Part shown: piece after piece, positions 32,846-41,510 of the stretch
Layout of the letters: each line of letters begins with the position of its first letter
Position numbering within the stretch: position 1 is the stretch's first letter
Assembly (NCBI GenBank): GCA_951812725.1
Contig: OX638330.1
Location: 558,001 to 622,000, forward strand
Origin: an uncultured Caldilineaceae bacterium
Lineage (GTDB): Bacteria; Chloroflexota; Anaerolineae; Caldilineales; Caldilineaceae
DNA length: 64,000 bases
Reading direction: 5' to 3'
Made by a program: the position numbers and the translations under genes
The notes under the pieces: generated by a model
What the model saw: only the letters and a program-made list of their open reading frames with translations
Told to the model about the DNA's origin: nothing
Database searches by the model: none

Positions 32846-33427
32846 ATGGAATACAGCAAGGGTAGACAGTTCATGTGGTCGCGGGGCGTTACTCTGCTGG
32901 CAGTCCTTCTGGCGGTTTTCGCCTTTCCCACCGTTCTCACCCTTCTTGCACATGGGGAGTTCAGATCCCTGAGTGCGGGGCCATCGCTGCCGGGCCAGGA
33001 GGAATACCCGTGGAGGCCCAGGTCCTTTCTGACTGGGCACACGTCGGTGTTGACGGCGAAGGAGGGCGAGAGGTTAACGCTGTCGCCGGCGGCAGCAGCG
33101 TCCGCGCTGTATGCGCCGAGACTTAAGGCACGGGCGACGGAGTGGGGCGTGGAGTTGAGCTGGAAGGCGGTGGCGGGCGCGGTGCGCTATGAACTCATGA
33201 CTTGGCGAGACGAGGAAACCGGCTGGCAGTCAATCGACATTCATGACCTGACCGGTGAAACGTACATGCACACGAGCGTTCGAACGTGGACGACTTATTT
33301 CTATACGATCCGTGCGGTGAATGCGGCGGGGGAGACGAGCGGTTGGTGGGCGAAGTTTCCCTCTGCAAGAGTTCGTCCGGTCGTCACTGTGATGGCCACG
33401 GAGAAGCCCATGCCGACGATCGCATGA
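32846..33427 (+). CDS. Secreted single fibronectin-III domain protein
   Basis: 193 residues. GGAGGTG precedes the ATG at 32846. A signal peptide or N-terminal anchor (VTLLAVLLAVFAFPTVLTLL) is followed by an Ala-rich linker and one FN3 domain at about residues 88-178 (VELSWKAVAGAVRYELMTW, TTYFYTIRAVNAAGETSGW). The domain matches those in the giant LRR protein at 21994, but no LRRs follow. It is either a stand-alone module or a truncated relative. Probable surface protein of unknown ligand. Confidence 0.8.
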   Translation: MEYSKGRQFMWSRGVTLLAVLLAVFAFPTVLTLLAHGEFRSLSAGPSLPGQEEYPWRPRSFLTGHTSVLTAKEGERLTLSPAAAASALYAPRLKARATEWGVELSWKAVAGAVRYELMTWRDEETGWQSIDIHDLTGETYMHTSVRTWTTYFYTIRAVNAAGETSGWWAKFPSARVRPVVTVMATEKPMPTIA

Positions 33428-33640
33428 AGAGGGGCGCTCATCGAACCCTAAAGGCAACCTAAGGCGTCGGTCGGGGCGCCAATATAAATCGCAGGGCGAC
33501 GTGCCGCTCGATACCTGGTGTGGCGTCGCCAACGACTTTGACCACGGTCTGGATTGACACGCGTTAATCGTGGATCTACCGGGTCGGTCCAGGACGTGGG
33601 CGGGCTTCCGAATATGCCGCGACAGAATTGGGGCGGGTTA
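33428..33640. other. Intergenic with possible coding relic
   Basis: No intact gene. A short plus-strand frame ending near 33558 (GDVPLDTWCGVANDFDHGLD) looks protein-like, but I cannot assign a family and see no start. Confidence 0.35.
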
Positions 33641-33667
33641 CCGGGGCAGGCACAGGGCCTGCCCCGG
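33641..33667. repeat. REP hairpin
   Basis: A perfect 11-bp stem, CCGGGGCAGGC / GCCTGCCCCGG, with loop ACAGG. Related to the hairpins flanking the RAYT gene at 27802, though the CTAC tail is replaced by CC. Confidence 0.75.
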
Positions 33668-33716
33668 CCGTGGTGATTGGGGGTGGAGGTATGGACGGTG
33701 CGTCGTGGTAGTGGGA

Positions 33717-33741
33717 GGGCAGGCACAAGGCCTGACCCTAC
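33717..33741. repeat. REP hairpin
   Basis: GGGCAGGCACAAGGCCTGAC followed by CCTAC. It nearly matches the copy at 28371 with one arm mismatch. Same orientation and about 75 bases from the copy at 33641, so the two form a BIME-like pair. Confidence 0.7.
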
Positions 33742-33895
33742 CGAGGTGACTGGGTGGAGGGGAGGATGGGGAAGGCTGCATTCCCGTCCGGTTGGGCTTT
33801 GAAAACGGGCGCAGATACTGATAGAATTGCACTACGCACACAGGAAGATCCACAGCGGAGTAAACCGGTTTACTTCCTCTGCCAGGAAAGTGCAG

Positions 33896-35137
33896 ATGAA
33901 TCTCAGACGGCTCAGCGCGGTCTCATTCGGCCACATGGCGATCGACATTCTGAACGCCTCGATCGCCATGATCCTTGCCGTTCTGGCAGTGCCTTTCGAT
34001 ATCTCCAACGCTCAGATCGGTCTGGGGGGCATGGCCTATGCGTTGATGGGGTCGCTATCCCAACCTTTCTTTGGCGTGCTGGCCGACCGGTTTGGGGGGC
34101 GCTGGCTTGGGGCGCTGGGGTTGCTGTGGACTGCCGTGTTCTACTACGCGGCCACTTTCTCGCAAGACTACTTTACGCTGATCACGCTGATGACAGTCGC
34201 TTCGCTGGGCAGCGGCGCATTTCATCCCCAGGGTGCGATGAATGCCGGCGCGGCGGGCGGTCACAAGGCGACGACGGGCACCTCTGTTTTCTTCCTGCTG
34301 GGGCAGCTGGGGCTGGCCATGGGGCCGATGATCGCGGGCGTGCTGTTGGAAGAGATCTGGATGCTGGGCCCGCGCATCATGGCGATCGCGACGCTTCCGT
34401 TTGTGGTGTGGATGGCCTTTGGACTGCGCAAACCGCTGGTGCGAGTCGAGCCAGAACCGCCGCGGCCGGCAACGGTCGAGGAGCGGCGGCGTCTGCAACA
34501 ACGCATTGCCCGCGAGCGCGCGATGTCAAACCGTGTTTCCCAGCCCAACAGGCGCTGGGTGGCGCTGGTGGCGTTCGCGTTACTGGTGGCGTTGCGAGCT
34601 TCGGTTCACCAGATATTTTATGGGATGTTGCCCAAGTACTTTGCGGATCTGGGCTTTTCACCGACACAGTTCGGCTTCATGGTCGGGGTGCCCAGCGTGG
34701 CGATCGCGCTTGGCTCGATGTCCGGGGGCATTTTGGGCGACCGCTATGACCAGCCCAAGATTCTGCTGTGGTCGCTCCTGGCCGCCACGCCATTCTCGTG
34801 GCTGATGCTCGACATTGTTGACGGATGGGTATTTTTTCCGCTGGCCTTTGCGGCCGGCTTTTTGGTGGGTATCCCTCACAGTATTCTGGTGGTGATGGCG
34901 CAGAGGTTTCTGCCGAACAGGCAGGGGCTGGCGAGCGGCGCTATCCTCGGCTTCACTTTTGCCTCGGGCGCGTTGGGGATGGGTTTGGCCGGTCCGATTG
35001 CGGACGTCTACACCCTTTCGGGCGTCATGCATGTTGTGGCGGTTATGCCGCTGATCGCGGCGTTGTGCGCTGTGTTTTTGCGGACTCGCATTGCGACGGC
35101 GTTGCCGATGGCGCCGGCAGCAGGGTCGGCGGATTGA
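33896..35137 (+). CDS. MFS transporter, fosmidomycin-resistance-like
   Basis: 413 residues from the ATG at 33896 (AGGAAAG upstream); the upstream in-frame ATG lacks such a site. Twelve membrane segments are predicted in two halves joined by a charged loop (VEERRRLQQRIARERAM). The motif-A-like FGVLADRFGGRW follows helix 2 and GGILGDRYDQPK is its repeat in the second half. SFGHMAIDILNASI at the start resembles the Fsr subfamily. Probable drug or metabolite efflux; substrate unknown. Confidence 0.83.
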   Translation: MNLRRLSAVSFGHMAIDILNASIAMILAVLAVPFDISNAQIGLGGMAYALMGSLSQPFFGVLADRFGGRWLGALGLLWTAVFYYAATFSQDYFTLITLMTVASLGSGAFHPQGAMNAGAAGGHKATTGTSVFFLLGQLGLAMGPMIAGVLLEEIWMLGPRIMAIATLPFVVWMAFGLRKPLVRVEPEPPRPATVEERRRLQQRIARERAMSNRVSQPNRRWVALVAFALLVALRASVHQIFYGMLPKYFADLGFSPTQFGFMVGVPSVAIALGSMSGGILGDRYDQPKILLWSLLAATPFSWLMLDIVDGWVFFPLAFAAGFLVGIPHSILVVMAQRFLPNRQGLASGAILGFTFASGALGMGLAGPIADVYTLSGVMHVVAVMPLIAALCAVFLRTRIATALPMAPAAGSAD

Positions 35138-35472
35138 GGTCTGGGGCGCGCTAACAATTCGAATAGTCTGGAGCACTCTTAGTCTCATCTGACACCACAA
35201 GCAATTTTGACGCACGCACCGCTACCGAGCGGTTTTACATGGTAGCTCTTTGCCCGTAGGGTATGCTACAAGTAGCGTTCTTATCCAAGCGCTCAGAAGA
35301 CAGCCGCTGTCAAGACACTGGGAGAGCTGCTCGACGATCGGACTGACACATCAGGAATCCTTGATCGTCTCGACTGGTCAGGTCCTCTTTGGGGCCACTA
35401 TTACCGCCTCGCCAAGCGGCAGTTCCTGGTCATGCAATGTTGGATCAAACGCCGTGAACGGGAGATGACTCC
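35138..35472. other. Intergenic with weak terminator and short upstream frame
   Basis: ACCGCT-ACCG-AGCGGT followed by TTT at 35218-35236 could be a weak terminator for the MFS gene. From 35276 an open frame without a normal start (LGELLDDRTDTSGILDRLDW onward) ends at a TGA that overlaps the ATG of the DUF433 gene. It may be a decayed gene or a leader peptide coupled to the antitoxin. Confidence 0.4.
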
Positions 35473-35700
35473 ATGAAATACTGGGAATCGTGTAAGGCTG
35501 TTGAACGACACCCCGAGAAACTTGGCGGGACCTGGGTATTTCGCGGCACGCGCGTGCCCGTCTCCGCCTTATTTGAGAATCTCCGCGATGGAGCAACCGT
35601 AGAGCAGTTTCTGACGTGGTTCCCGGGCGTGGAGAGATGGAAGGTCGAAGCTGCCTTGGATCACGAGGTGAAAGCTCTGACAGAATCTGTTCGTCCATGA
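35473..35700 (+). CDS. DUF433 family antitoxin
   Basis: 75 residues of the DUF433 (VapB-like) family: ERHPEKLGGTWVFRGTRVPV, then ALFENLRDGATVEQFLTWFP and VEAALDHEV. DUF433 proteins carry a winged-helix DNA-binding fold and are paired with PIN-like DUF5615 toxins, exactly the arrangement here. Its TGA overlaps the ATG of the next gene (ATGA). Expected to neutralise the toxin and repress the pair. Confidence 0.88.
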   Translation: MKYWESCKAVERHPEKLGGTWVFRGTRVPVSALFENLRDGATVEQFLTWFPGVERWKVEAALDHEVKALTESVRP

Positions 35701-36014
35701 AGATTCTGTTTGATCAGGGAACGCCTGCACCCCTGCGCCAGTATCTTGCCGGGCATTCGGTCGATACCGCCTATGAGCGAGGGTGGTCTGAACTGCGCAA
35801 CGGCGATCTGCTCACAGAAGCGGGGAATAATGGTTACGATCTACTGATTACCACAGATCAAAACATACGTTATCAGCAGAATCTTACCGGAAAACGTTTG
35901 GGGATTCTCGTTCTACGTTCAACTTCCTGGCCGCGTATCCAGCAGAGAATCGGCGATGTTCAGGAGGTTGTCGATGGGATGCGGCCCGGGGACTATAGGG
36001 AAGTGCCTATTTAG
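35697..36014 (+). CDS. DUF5615 PIN-like toxin
   Basis: 105 residues starting at the ATG that overlaps the antitoxin stop. The start MKILFDQGTP carries the first acidic PIN-like residue, and YDLLITTDQNIRYQQNL the second acidic cluster. VLRSTSWPRIQQRI is typical of DUF5615. Predicted ribonuclease toxin; PIN-type activity is inferred from the family. Confidence 0.86.
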   Translation: MKILFDQGTPAPLRQYLAGHSVDTAYERGWSELRNGDLLTEAGNNGYDLLITTDQNIRYQQNLTGKRLGILVLRSTSWPRIQQRIGDVQEVVDGMRPGDYREVPI

Positions 36015-36113
36015 ATTATTTCCCATCTGACGCCAAGATTATATGCTCGGGTTACAAATTAGAAACGTTGTTGTCTTGACTGCCTCCACGCCATACGCGA
36101 TTCGCGTAGCTCC

Positions 36114-37007
36114 CTAGCCATCTCCAGGCCAAGCCTCCTCCGTTATCTCCGGCTCCACTATCGCGCCGCGCGCGCCGGGGCGCAGGCGGCCGGTCACAAC
36201 CTGGCCGTCGTGCTGGAAGACTAGCAGGGCGTTTTTCTCCTCGGCTTGACGGCGCAGGTTGCGTTTGCCTTCGATGCTTTGCATTGGGTCGAGGTCGAAG
36301 GAAGGCACCCAGGCCAGCCGGTCCAGATGCGCGGCCCAGCTGCAGGCGTCGCCCAGGAAGAGGAGTGATTCGCCGGCGTCTTCGACCCACACGGCCTGGA
36401 TACTTTCGGTATGGCCGGGCACTGTCACCGATTGCACGCCGATCGCCAGGCTCTGATCGCCGTCTACAATTTCCAGCTGGCCTGTGCGGCGCAGCGGCTC
36501 CCAGTTATTGGAGAAGTAGGTGCCACGGGTGCGTTCATTGGGGAAGGCGGCGTCGGCCATTTCAAGGCGCTGGATCAGATAGCGGGCGTTGGGGAAGGAG
36601 GGGACGGCCTCGCTTTCGGGATCGTTGGCGTCTCTCCAGTGCGTACAGCCGCCGGCGTGGTCGGCGTGCAGATGGGTCATGAGGACGATGTCGACGTCGT
36701 CGGGGCTGAAGCCCACACGTTGCAGGTCGGCCGCCAAGCGCTGGTTGCTGTCTTCCATGCCAAAGATGTTTCGCTCCTTGGCGGTGATTTTGTCGCCCTG
36801 GCCGACGTCCACGAGTATCAGTCCGGCGGACGATTGGATCAGCAGGGAGCGCATCTGTACCGGGATCCGGTTTTTCTCGTCGGGCCGGATGATCCGCTCC
36901 CAGAGGACGCGCGGCACGAGGCCAAAGAAGCCGCCGCCGTCAACAAGCTGGCGGCCGTCGCTGACGATATGACAGGGTATGGAACCGATATTGAATGAAT
37001 ATGGCAT
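36114..37007 (-). CDS. MBL-fold metallo-hydrolase
   Basis: 297 residues from the ATG at 37007. The zinc motif THLHADHAGG is followed by further ligands in PGHTESI and FLGDACSWAAHLD, and FQHDGQ near the end. The layout suits an N-acyl homoserine lactonase or AttM-like member (secondary His/Asp ligands, no signal peptide), but quorum-quenching activity cannot be claimed. Monocistronic in appearance. Confidence 0.85.
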   Translation of the reverse strand: MPYSFNIGSIPCHIVSDGRQLVDGGGFFGLVPRVLWERIIRPDEKNRIPVQMRSLLIQSSAGLILVDVGQGDKITAKERNIFGMEDSNQRLAADLQRVGFSPDDVDIVLMTHLHADHAGGCTHWRDANDPESEAVPSFPNARYLIQRLEMADAAFPNERTRGTYFSNNWEPLRRTGQLEIVDGDQSLAIGVQSVTVPGHTESIQAVWVEDAGESLLFLGDACSWAAHLDRLAWVPSFDLDPMQSIEGKRNLRRQAEEKNALLVFQHDGQVVTGRLRPGARGAIVEPEITEEAWPGDG

Positions 37008-37465
37008 GGTAGTAGTGTGAGAATGTGAAAGGCGGATAGGTGTTGATTCAGATGAAACTCTGTTCAAACAGAGTCAGTGCCGAGTATAGCACGGCCCGCC
37101 ACTGTAACCTACCTTTGCCAGTTATCGGAAGCCGGTTATGTCACATGTTTCAAGGGTGCCGCGACCTTTGCTCTCCTGTTCTGCGACCCCGACCTGCGGC
37201 GACCACAGAGTGTGGCAACCGCGTCGCTTCGCGGACCCCAAGAGGGTGTTCTTGGCGGTCATTGGTGGATAGGCCGCACTCTGCTCTCCTGGACCAAAGC
37301 TTAGACAGTTCGGCGACGCATCAGATACCGCTGTGCCCCGATTTGACAGGCAGGGGCGCGCCTCCGCATACTTAAGTGAGTACATCACGGCGAAGCTTCG
37401 GCCAATCCACCACCTTTCGCGCCGGCAATCGGGCGTCATCCGTCGTACGAAAAACGCAGAACGCA
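37008..37465. other. Intergenic, no gene supported
   Basis: Divergent gap between the MBL gene and the HAD gene. An in-frame upstream extension of the HAD frame (from 37376) has no ribosome-binding site and is composition-like noise. No hairpin or RNA gene seen. Confidence 0.45.
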
Positions 37466-38266
37466 ATGCCAATGCAAAGCAAACAGTTCTTTAGCGGCGA
37501 ACCCGCGCAGATGCGCCCGCGCAAGCTTGTGCAAGGGTTGGTCTTCGATTTTGACAATACACTTGCCCGGCTCAACCGGCCTCACGAAGAGTTGATGAAC
37601 ACGGGCGCGCAGACAGCTTTCGACTACATGCGCTCGACGGGTATGACTGACCTGCCCGACGAATTTCCGGAGCATCTTGTTGAGGCGCGCATCTTCGCCG
37701 AAACGAAATCGGACGATGAGCAGGAGGAGCACACTGCGGACGACACGTTGAGTTTCCTGTTGCAGTTCGTCGGTTATCCGGCTTCACGTATGAATGAGGA
37801 GGTTCTGCGGCGGGCGGTTGACCTTTTCTACGCGCCGGAGATGACGGCGTGGGAGCCGATGCCCGGCGCTATCGACCTGCTGCAGCAGTTGGACGGAGAA
37901 GGCTTTCCGCTGGCGATCATCGCCAATTACGCCAGCGACCGCATTTTTCAGCGCATCATCGACTATACCGGCCTGCGCCCCTACCTGGATGTCTGCCTGA
38001 GCAGCGCGGCGGTGGAGTGGCGCAAGCCTGAGAGGGAAATCTATGGCGCCGTGCTGGAGCGTTGGGACGCGGAGCCGTATGAAATCGTGTGTGTCGGCGA
38101 CAGCTTGAAGCATGATGTCGCCGGTGGGCAGGAGATTGGCGCGCTTACCGTTCACTGCCGGATGATTCCGCTGGCAGAGGATCAACGACTGGTGGAACAG
38201 ATTGCGCCTGACGCGGTGGTCGATACGCTGTCGGATTTGCCGGCGATCATTGAAGAGTGGTGCTGA
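37466..38266 (+). CDS. HAD-superfamily hydrolase
   Basis: About 266 residues from the ATG at 37466; starts at 37472 or 37511 are possible because no clear ribosome-binding site distinguishes them. All four HAD motifs are visible: FDFDNTLARL (nucleophile Asp), IIANYAS, WRKPEREIYG (Lys) and VGDSLKHDVAGG. The helical cap lies between motifs I and II. Likely a phosphatase for a small phosphorylated metabolite. The NUDIX gene overlaps or abuts its end. Confidence 0.85.
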   Translation: MPMQSKQFFSGEPAQMRPRKLVQGLVFDFDNTLARLNRPHEELMNTGAQTAFDYMRSTGMTDLPDEFPEHLVEARIFAETKSDDEQEEHTADDTLSFLLQFVGYPASRMNEEVLRRAVDLFYAPEMTAWEPMPGAIDLLQQLDGEGFPLAIIANYASDRIFQRIIDYTGLRPYLDVCLSSAAVEWRKPEREIYGAVLERWDAEPYEIVCVGDSLKHDVAGGQEIGALTVHCRMIPLAEDQRLVEQIAPDAVVDTLSDLPAIIEEWC

Positions 38267-38286
38267 AGGTGAAAAGCGACGAAGGC

Positions 38287-38760
38287 ATGGCAAACGCGAC
38301 TTTTCCGGTGACGGTCAGTCGGGAGTATCCGGCGGCGCCGCTGGTGGCGGTGGCTGCGGTGGTGCTCGACGAGGCCGGCCTCATTCTGATGGTCGAGCGT
38401 GGGCGTCCGCCTTCTAAAGGGATGTGGGCGTTGCCGGGCGGCTTGTTGGATCTGGGCGAGCCGGTGCGCGATGGGGTTGCGCGTGAGGTGCGGGAGGAGA
38501 CCGGCGCGGAAATCGAAATCGTTGAGCTGGTGGATCTTTTTGAGCCGATTCACCGCGACGACGCCGGACGAATTCGCTATCATTTTGTGGTGATCGATTT
38601 CTGGGCGCGCTACCTTGGCGGCGATGTTGCGGCGGCGGACGATGTTGACGATGTGGCGTGGGTGTCGGTCGAGAGGTTGGGGGACTTTCCGATGGAGGAG
38701 GCGACGCGTCGGGTGGTATGTAAGGCGCACGGTCTTTGGGAGGAGAGTGACGGGCGGTAG
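38287..38760 (+). CDS. NUDIX hydrolase
   Basis: 157 residues from the ATG at 38287; a GTG at 38257 that overlaps the HAD stop is an alternative. The full NUDIX box is present (GGLLDLGEPVRDGVAREVRE, then ETGAEI) after MWALPGG. The remaining domain resembles ADP-ribose/nucleoside-diphosphate-X pyrophosphatases. Likely co-transcribed with the HAD gene, a combination suited to metabolite house-cleaning. Confidence 0.88.
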   Translation: MANATFPVTVSREYPAAPLVAVAAVVLDEAGLILMVERGRPPSKGMWALPGGLLDLGEPVRDGVAREVREETGAEIEIVELVDLFEPIHRDDAGRIRYHFVVIDFWARYLGGDVAAADDVDDVAWVSVERLGDFPMEEATRRVVCKAHGLWEESDGR

Positions 38761-38795
38761 AGGGGTATTGATGGTAGCTGTTTAGTTGGCTGCGG

Positions 38796-39010
38796 AGGGC
38801 CGCGAAGGACTAGGAAGAACACCTTTTTTCCACGAAGGGCCGCAAAGGGCCGCGAAGAACACCTTTTTTTCCACGAAGGGCCGCGAAGGACCGCGAAGGA
38901 CCGCGAAGAACACCTTTTTATCCACGAAGGACCGCGAAGAACTCCCTTTGTCCACGAAGGGCCACGAAGAACACCTCTTTTTTGACCAAGGGCCGCGAGA
39001 AATATCTTTC
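38796..39010. repeat. Large CACGAAGGGCC/AAGAACACC repeat block
   Basis: Five or so imperfect units of CCACGAAGGGCCGCGAAG followed by AAGAACACCTTTTT, the longest block of this repeat in the window. The number of 10-base CACGAAGGGC sub-units varies between copies. It is followed by a spacer shared with the block at 15959 and then by a MITE-like element. Confidence 0.8.
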
Positions 39011-39118
39011 TGTGTGGCCAGAGATCTTGGGCTCAGAATATCAGATTCTGGTGAGAATCGGTCTGAAGGTCGGTGTGCGGCTATTGCAGCGTTCTGAACT
39101 GGATTCTTCGAATGTCAA

Positions 39119-39394
39119 CGAACCCTAAACCGGATGCGGTGGCTGTCTTGGTCTGATCTTCCTCATTGTTGCGACTTGGGCTAACTGGATGCGCGTTCGG
39201 TTGGCTGGGGTCAGGTTGGTTGAGGCGGACCGGTGGGATGAGGAGGTACGGTCGGTGAGGCCTGGTTTTGGAGGGGGGCGTTGCGGGGGCGCAGCCCCTG
39301 CACAAGGGAGGGCCGAAGGCCCGACCGCCAAAATGACAAATGAGCGTATGGAGGCGTGTGGAGAGTGTGAAACACGTGCTCTGGCTGCCGTTAC
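39119..39394. mobile_element. MITE-like element, copy 4
   Basis: About 276 bp. The left end (GAACCCTAAACCGG) and right end (CTGGCTGCCGTTAC) are decayed terminal repeats. It contains the shared GTGGCTGTCTTGG, GGTTGGCTGGGG-type and CGGTCGGTGAGG segments and an unaltered double-hairpin core (39272-39330). It lies between the repeat block at 38796 and the antiporter gene. Confidence 0.68.
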
Positions 39395-39437
39395 GCTTAT
39401 GAACAGGGCGGTGGTTTACATTCTACGAAAACAGGAC

Positions 39438-41360
39438 TCAGTGGAACAAGGCCCGGGACTCGTCCAGGTGGTCGATGGTGCCGACGAGGGTGAGGTGATC
39501 GCCGTATTCAAGCTGGGTATTGCCACGGGGAACGATAAACTCGCCGGCGCGGCGGATGGACAGGATCAGGACGTCACCCGGCAGGACGATGTCGCGTAGA
39601 GCCATTTCGTCGTAAAGGGGATTGTGGAGCCAGACTTCGGAGACCTCTTTGTTGTCATCGGTGCGAGTCAGCAGCTCGTAGATGTCCGGATTTCGGGCCA
39701 ACAGGCTAAGGAGCGCGGCCTGGTCTAACGAGGGATTGAAGACAGTCACGTTCAGCGTTTCGAATTCCACCAGCCGGTTGGTTTCCCTTACAAGGGTCAC
39801 GATGTGGTCGATTCCGTAGCGGGTGCGGGCCACGTGGCAAATGTGCCGGTTGCGGTCGGTGTCGCTGAGCGTGACGACTACGGTTTCGGCGAGATCGAGG
39901 CGCTCTGCAAGTACCTCTTCTTCATCATCGATATTGGCGTGCAATACCTCGATACCTTCGGAGGCGCGTTGCCGGGCCCGCGCGGCCAGATTGGCATCCT
40001 CGGCTACGATAACGACATGTTCGTGGTGGCCCAGGAGCTGTTCAGCCACCTGGAGGCCCAGCCTTTCTGCGCCGAAGACAACGAAAGGATGGGGAATTGA
40101 GGCGGGAGTAAGCGGCACTATGCGGTTGAAGATCAGGGGCGCGATGCTGACGGTGACAATCGCGACCAGGATGATCATCGTGTTGACCGATTCGCTGATG
40201 ATGCCCAGCGAGAGGCCGATGGCAGAGGCGGCGATGATGAGAGAGAGGCGAGAGGAGAGCAGGAATCCGGCCGAAAACGTTTCGCGCCATGTGAACTGCA
40301 GACGGAACAAGAGCGCCGGTAGGATCTTGACCAGAAATGCGGCCAATACCAGGAACGGCAGCAGCAACAGTACATCGGTTGAAGCGAGCAGGACGCCCAG
40401 ATTGAAGTCCACCCCGACCATTATGAAAAAGATGGGGATGAAGAAACCGAATCCGACCGCCTCCAGTTGGTGCATCGCTTCCATGTCTTCGCGGGTTGAC
40501 AGCAGTGAAAGCATCGCACCGGCGATGAAGGCGCCGAGAATGATCTCCGCGCCAAGCACTTCGGCAAGAACGACGAACAGCAGCATGACTGTGAACGCGC
40601 CCCGGATCTTGATGCGCGCGGTGGTGTGGCTCAGCTCCTCCAAGGTGCGGCGCAAGGACTCCACCCTGTTCAGCGAAACGATGCCCAGGCGGTAGAGGAG
40701 GAAGAAGACCACGAACAGCACGCTGATCAGCAGGATGTCGAGCGTCAGTCCGTGTGAAATCGTCGCCACAACCACTGTGATCAGCAGCATGGTGGCGAAG
40801 TCAGCGACCAGGGCGGCGATAAGAATTGTCTGGCCGAAGCGGCCGCGAATCAACTCCTGTTCCTTGAGGACAGGCATGACGACGCCGAGCGACGTTGTCG
40901 ACATGATGAGCGCCATCATCCACGGGCTGCTGACCAGGCCCATGCGCAGGAGAACAAAGCCGATGATGGTGGAGAGCGCCACGGTGAGGATAAAGCTCAG
41001 GAGGCTGACCGAGAGCGGCCCGAAAGTGCGGCGGCCGCGGGATTCAGTTGAGGTAGGGGCGGTCTGCGTGCCGCCGGCGCGGGCGGCGCCAGGCAACTCC
41101 ACTTTCAAATTGGCGAAGTCGATCTCCATACCTGCGAGAAACATGAGGAAGACGAAGCCGAACTCCGCCAGAAGGGTGAGCAGCTGATCTTCGTGGGTCA
41201 CCCAGCCGAAACCGCTGCGGCCCACTACGATGCCCGCCAGGATTTCGCCGACCACGATCGGGAGCCTGAGCCGCCGAAAGCGGGTGAGCAGCAGTGGCAC
41301 GAGGAATGCCAAGGTAATAACTATTAGTAGTGGAGCAAATGATCCTGCGATCGCTTCCAT
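39438..41360 (-). CDS. CPA2 cation:proton antiporter with RCK domains
   Basis: 640 residues. About 12 membrane segments (1-410) form a Na+/H+ exchanger domain with LPIVVGEILAGIVVGRSGFG and FLAGMEID. An RCK_N (TrkA-N) nucleotide-binding domain follows at about 415-535 (FVVFGAERLGLQVAEQLLGH), then an RCK_C domain to the end (LPGDVLILSIRRAGEFIVPR). This layout is KefB/KefC-like: K+ or Na+ exchange for protons controlled by bound nucleotide. Divergent from the RecD2 gene. Confidence 0.9.
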   Translation of the reverse strand: MEAIAGSFAPLLIVITLAFLVPLLLTRFRRLRLPIVVGEILAGIVVGRSGFGWVTHEDQLLTLLAEFGFVFLMFLAGMEIDFANLKVELPGAARAGGTQTAPTSTESRGRRTFGPLSVSLLSFILTVALSTIIGFVLLRMGLVSSPWMMALIMSTTSLGVVMPVLKEQELIRGRFGQTILIAALVADFATMLLITVVVATISHGLTLDILLISVLFVVFFLLYRLGIVSLNRVESLRRTLEELSHTTARIKIRGAFTVMLLFVVLAEVLGAEIILGAFIAGAMLSLLSTREDMEAMHQLEAVGFGFFIPIFFIMVGVDFNLGVLLASTDVLLLLPFLVLAAFLVKILPALLFRLQFTWRETFSAGFLLSSRLSLIIAASAIGLSLGIISESVNTMIILVAIVTVSIAPLIFNRIVPLTPASIPHPFVVFGAERLGLQVAEQLLGHHEHVVIVAEDANLAARARQRASEGIEVLHANIDDEEEVLAERLDLAETVVVTLSDTDRNRHICHVARTRYGIDHIVTLVRETNRLVEFETLNVTVFNPSLDQAALLSLLARNPDIYELLTRTDDNKEVSEVWLHNPLYDEMALRDIVLPGDVLILSIRRAGEFIVPRGNTQLEYGDHLTLVGTIDHLDESRALFH

Positions 41361-41510
41361 ACGGAATCCGAGTTAGTCCTGCGTCCTGTTTTGGCTGGTA
41401 AAGGGGCCGTCGCAGAGCGTTTCTGCTACCAAGTGGTGCTGTCCCGCGGGGCTGGCAGATTGAATGGGCGCGGTTTGATCGGGCTATCCCATTCTGTTAC
41501 CCTAACATTC

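Noticed and set aside
38796..39010. CRISPR or tandem coding repeat
   Set aside because: Unit length is irregular, there are no spacers, and no frame is conserved; treated as a dispersed repeat block.
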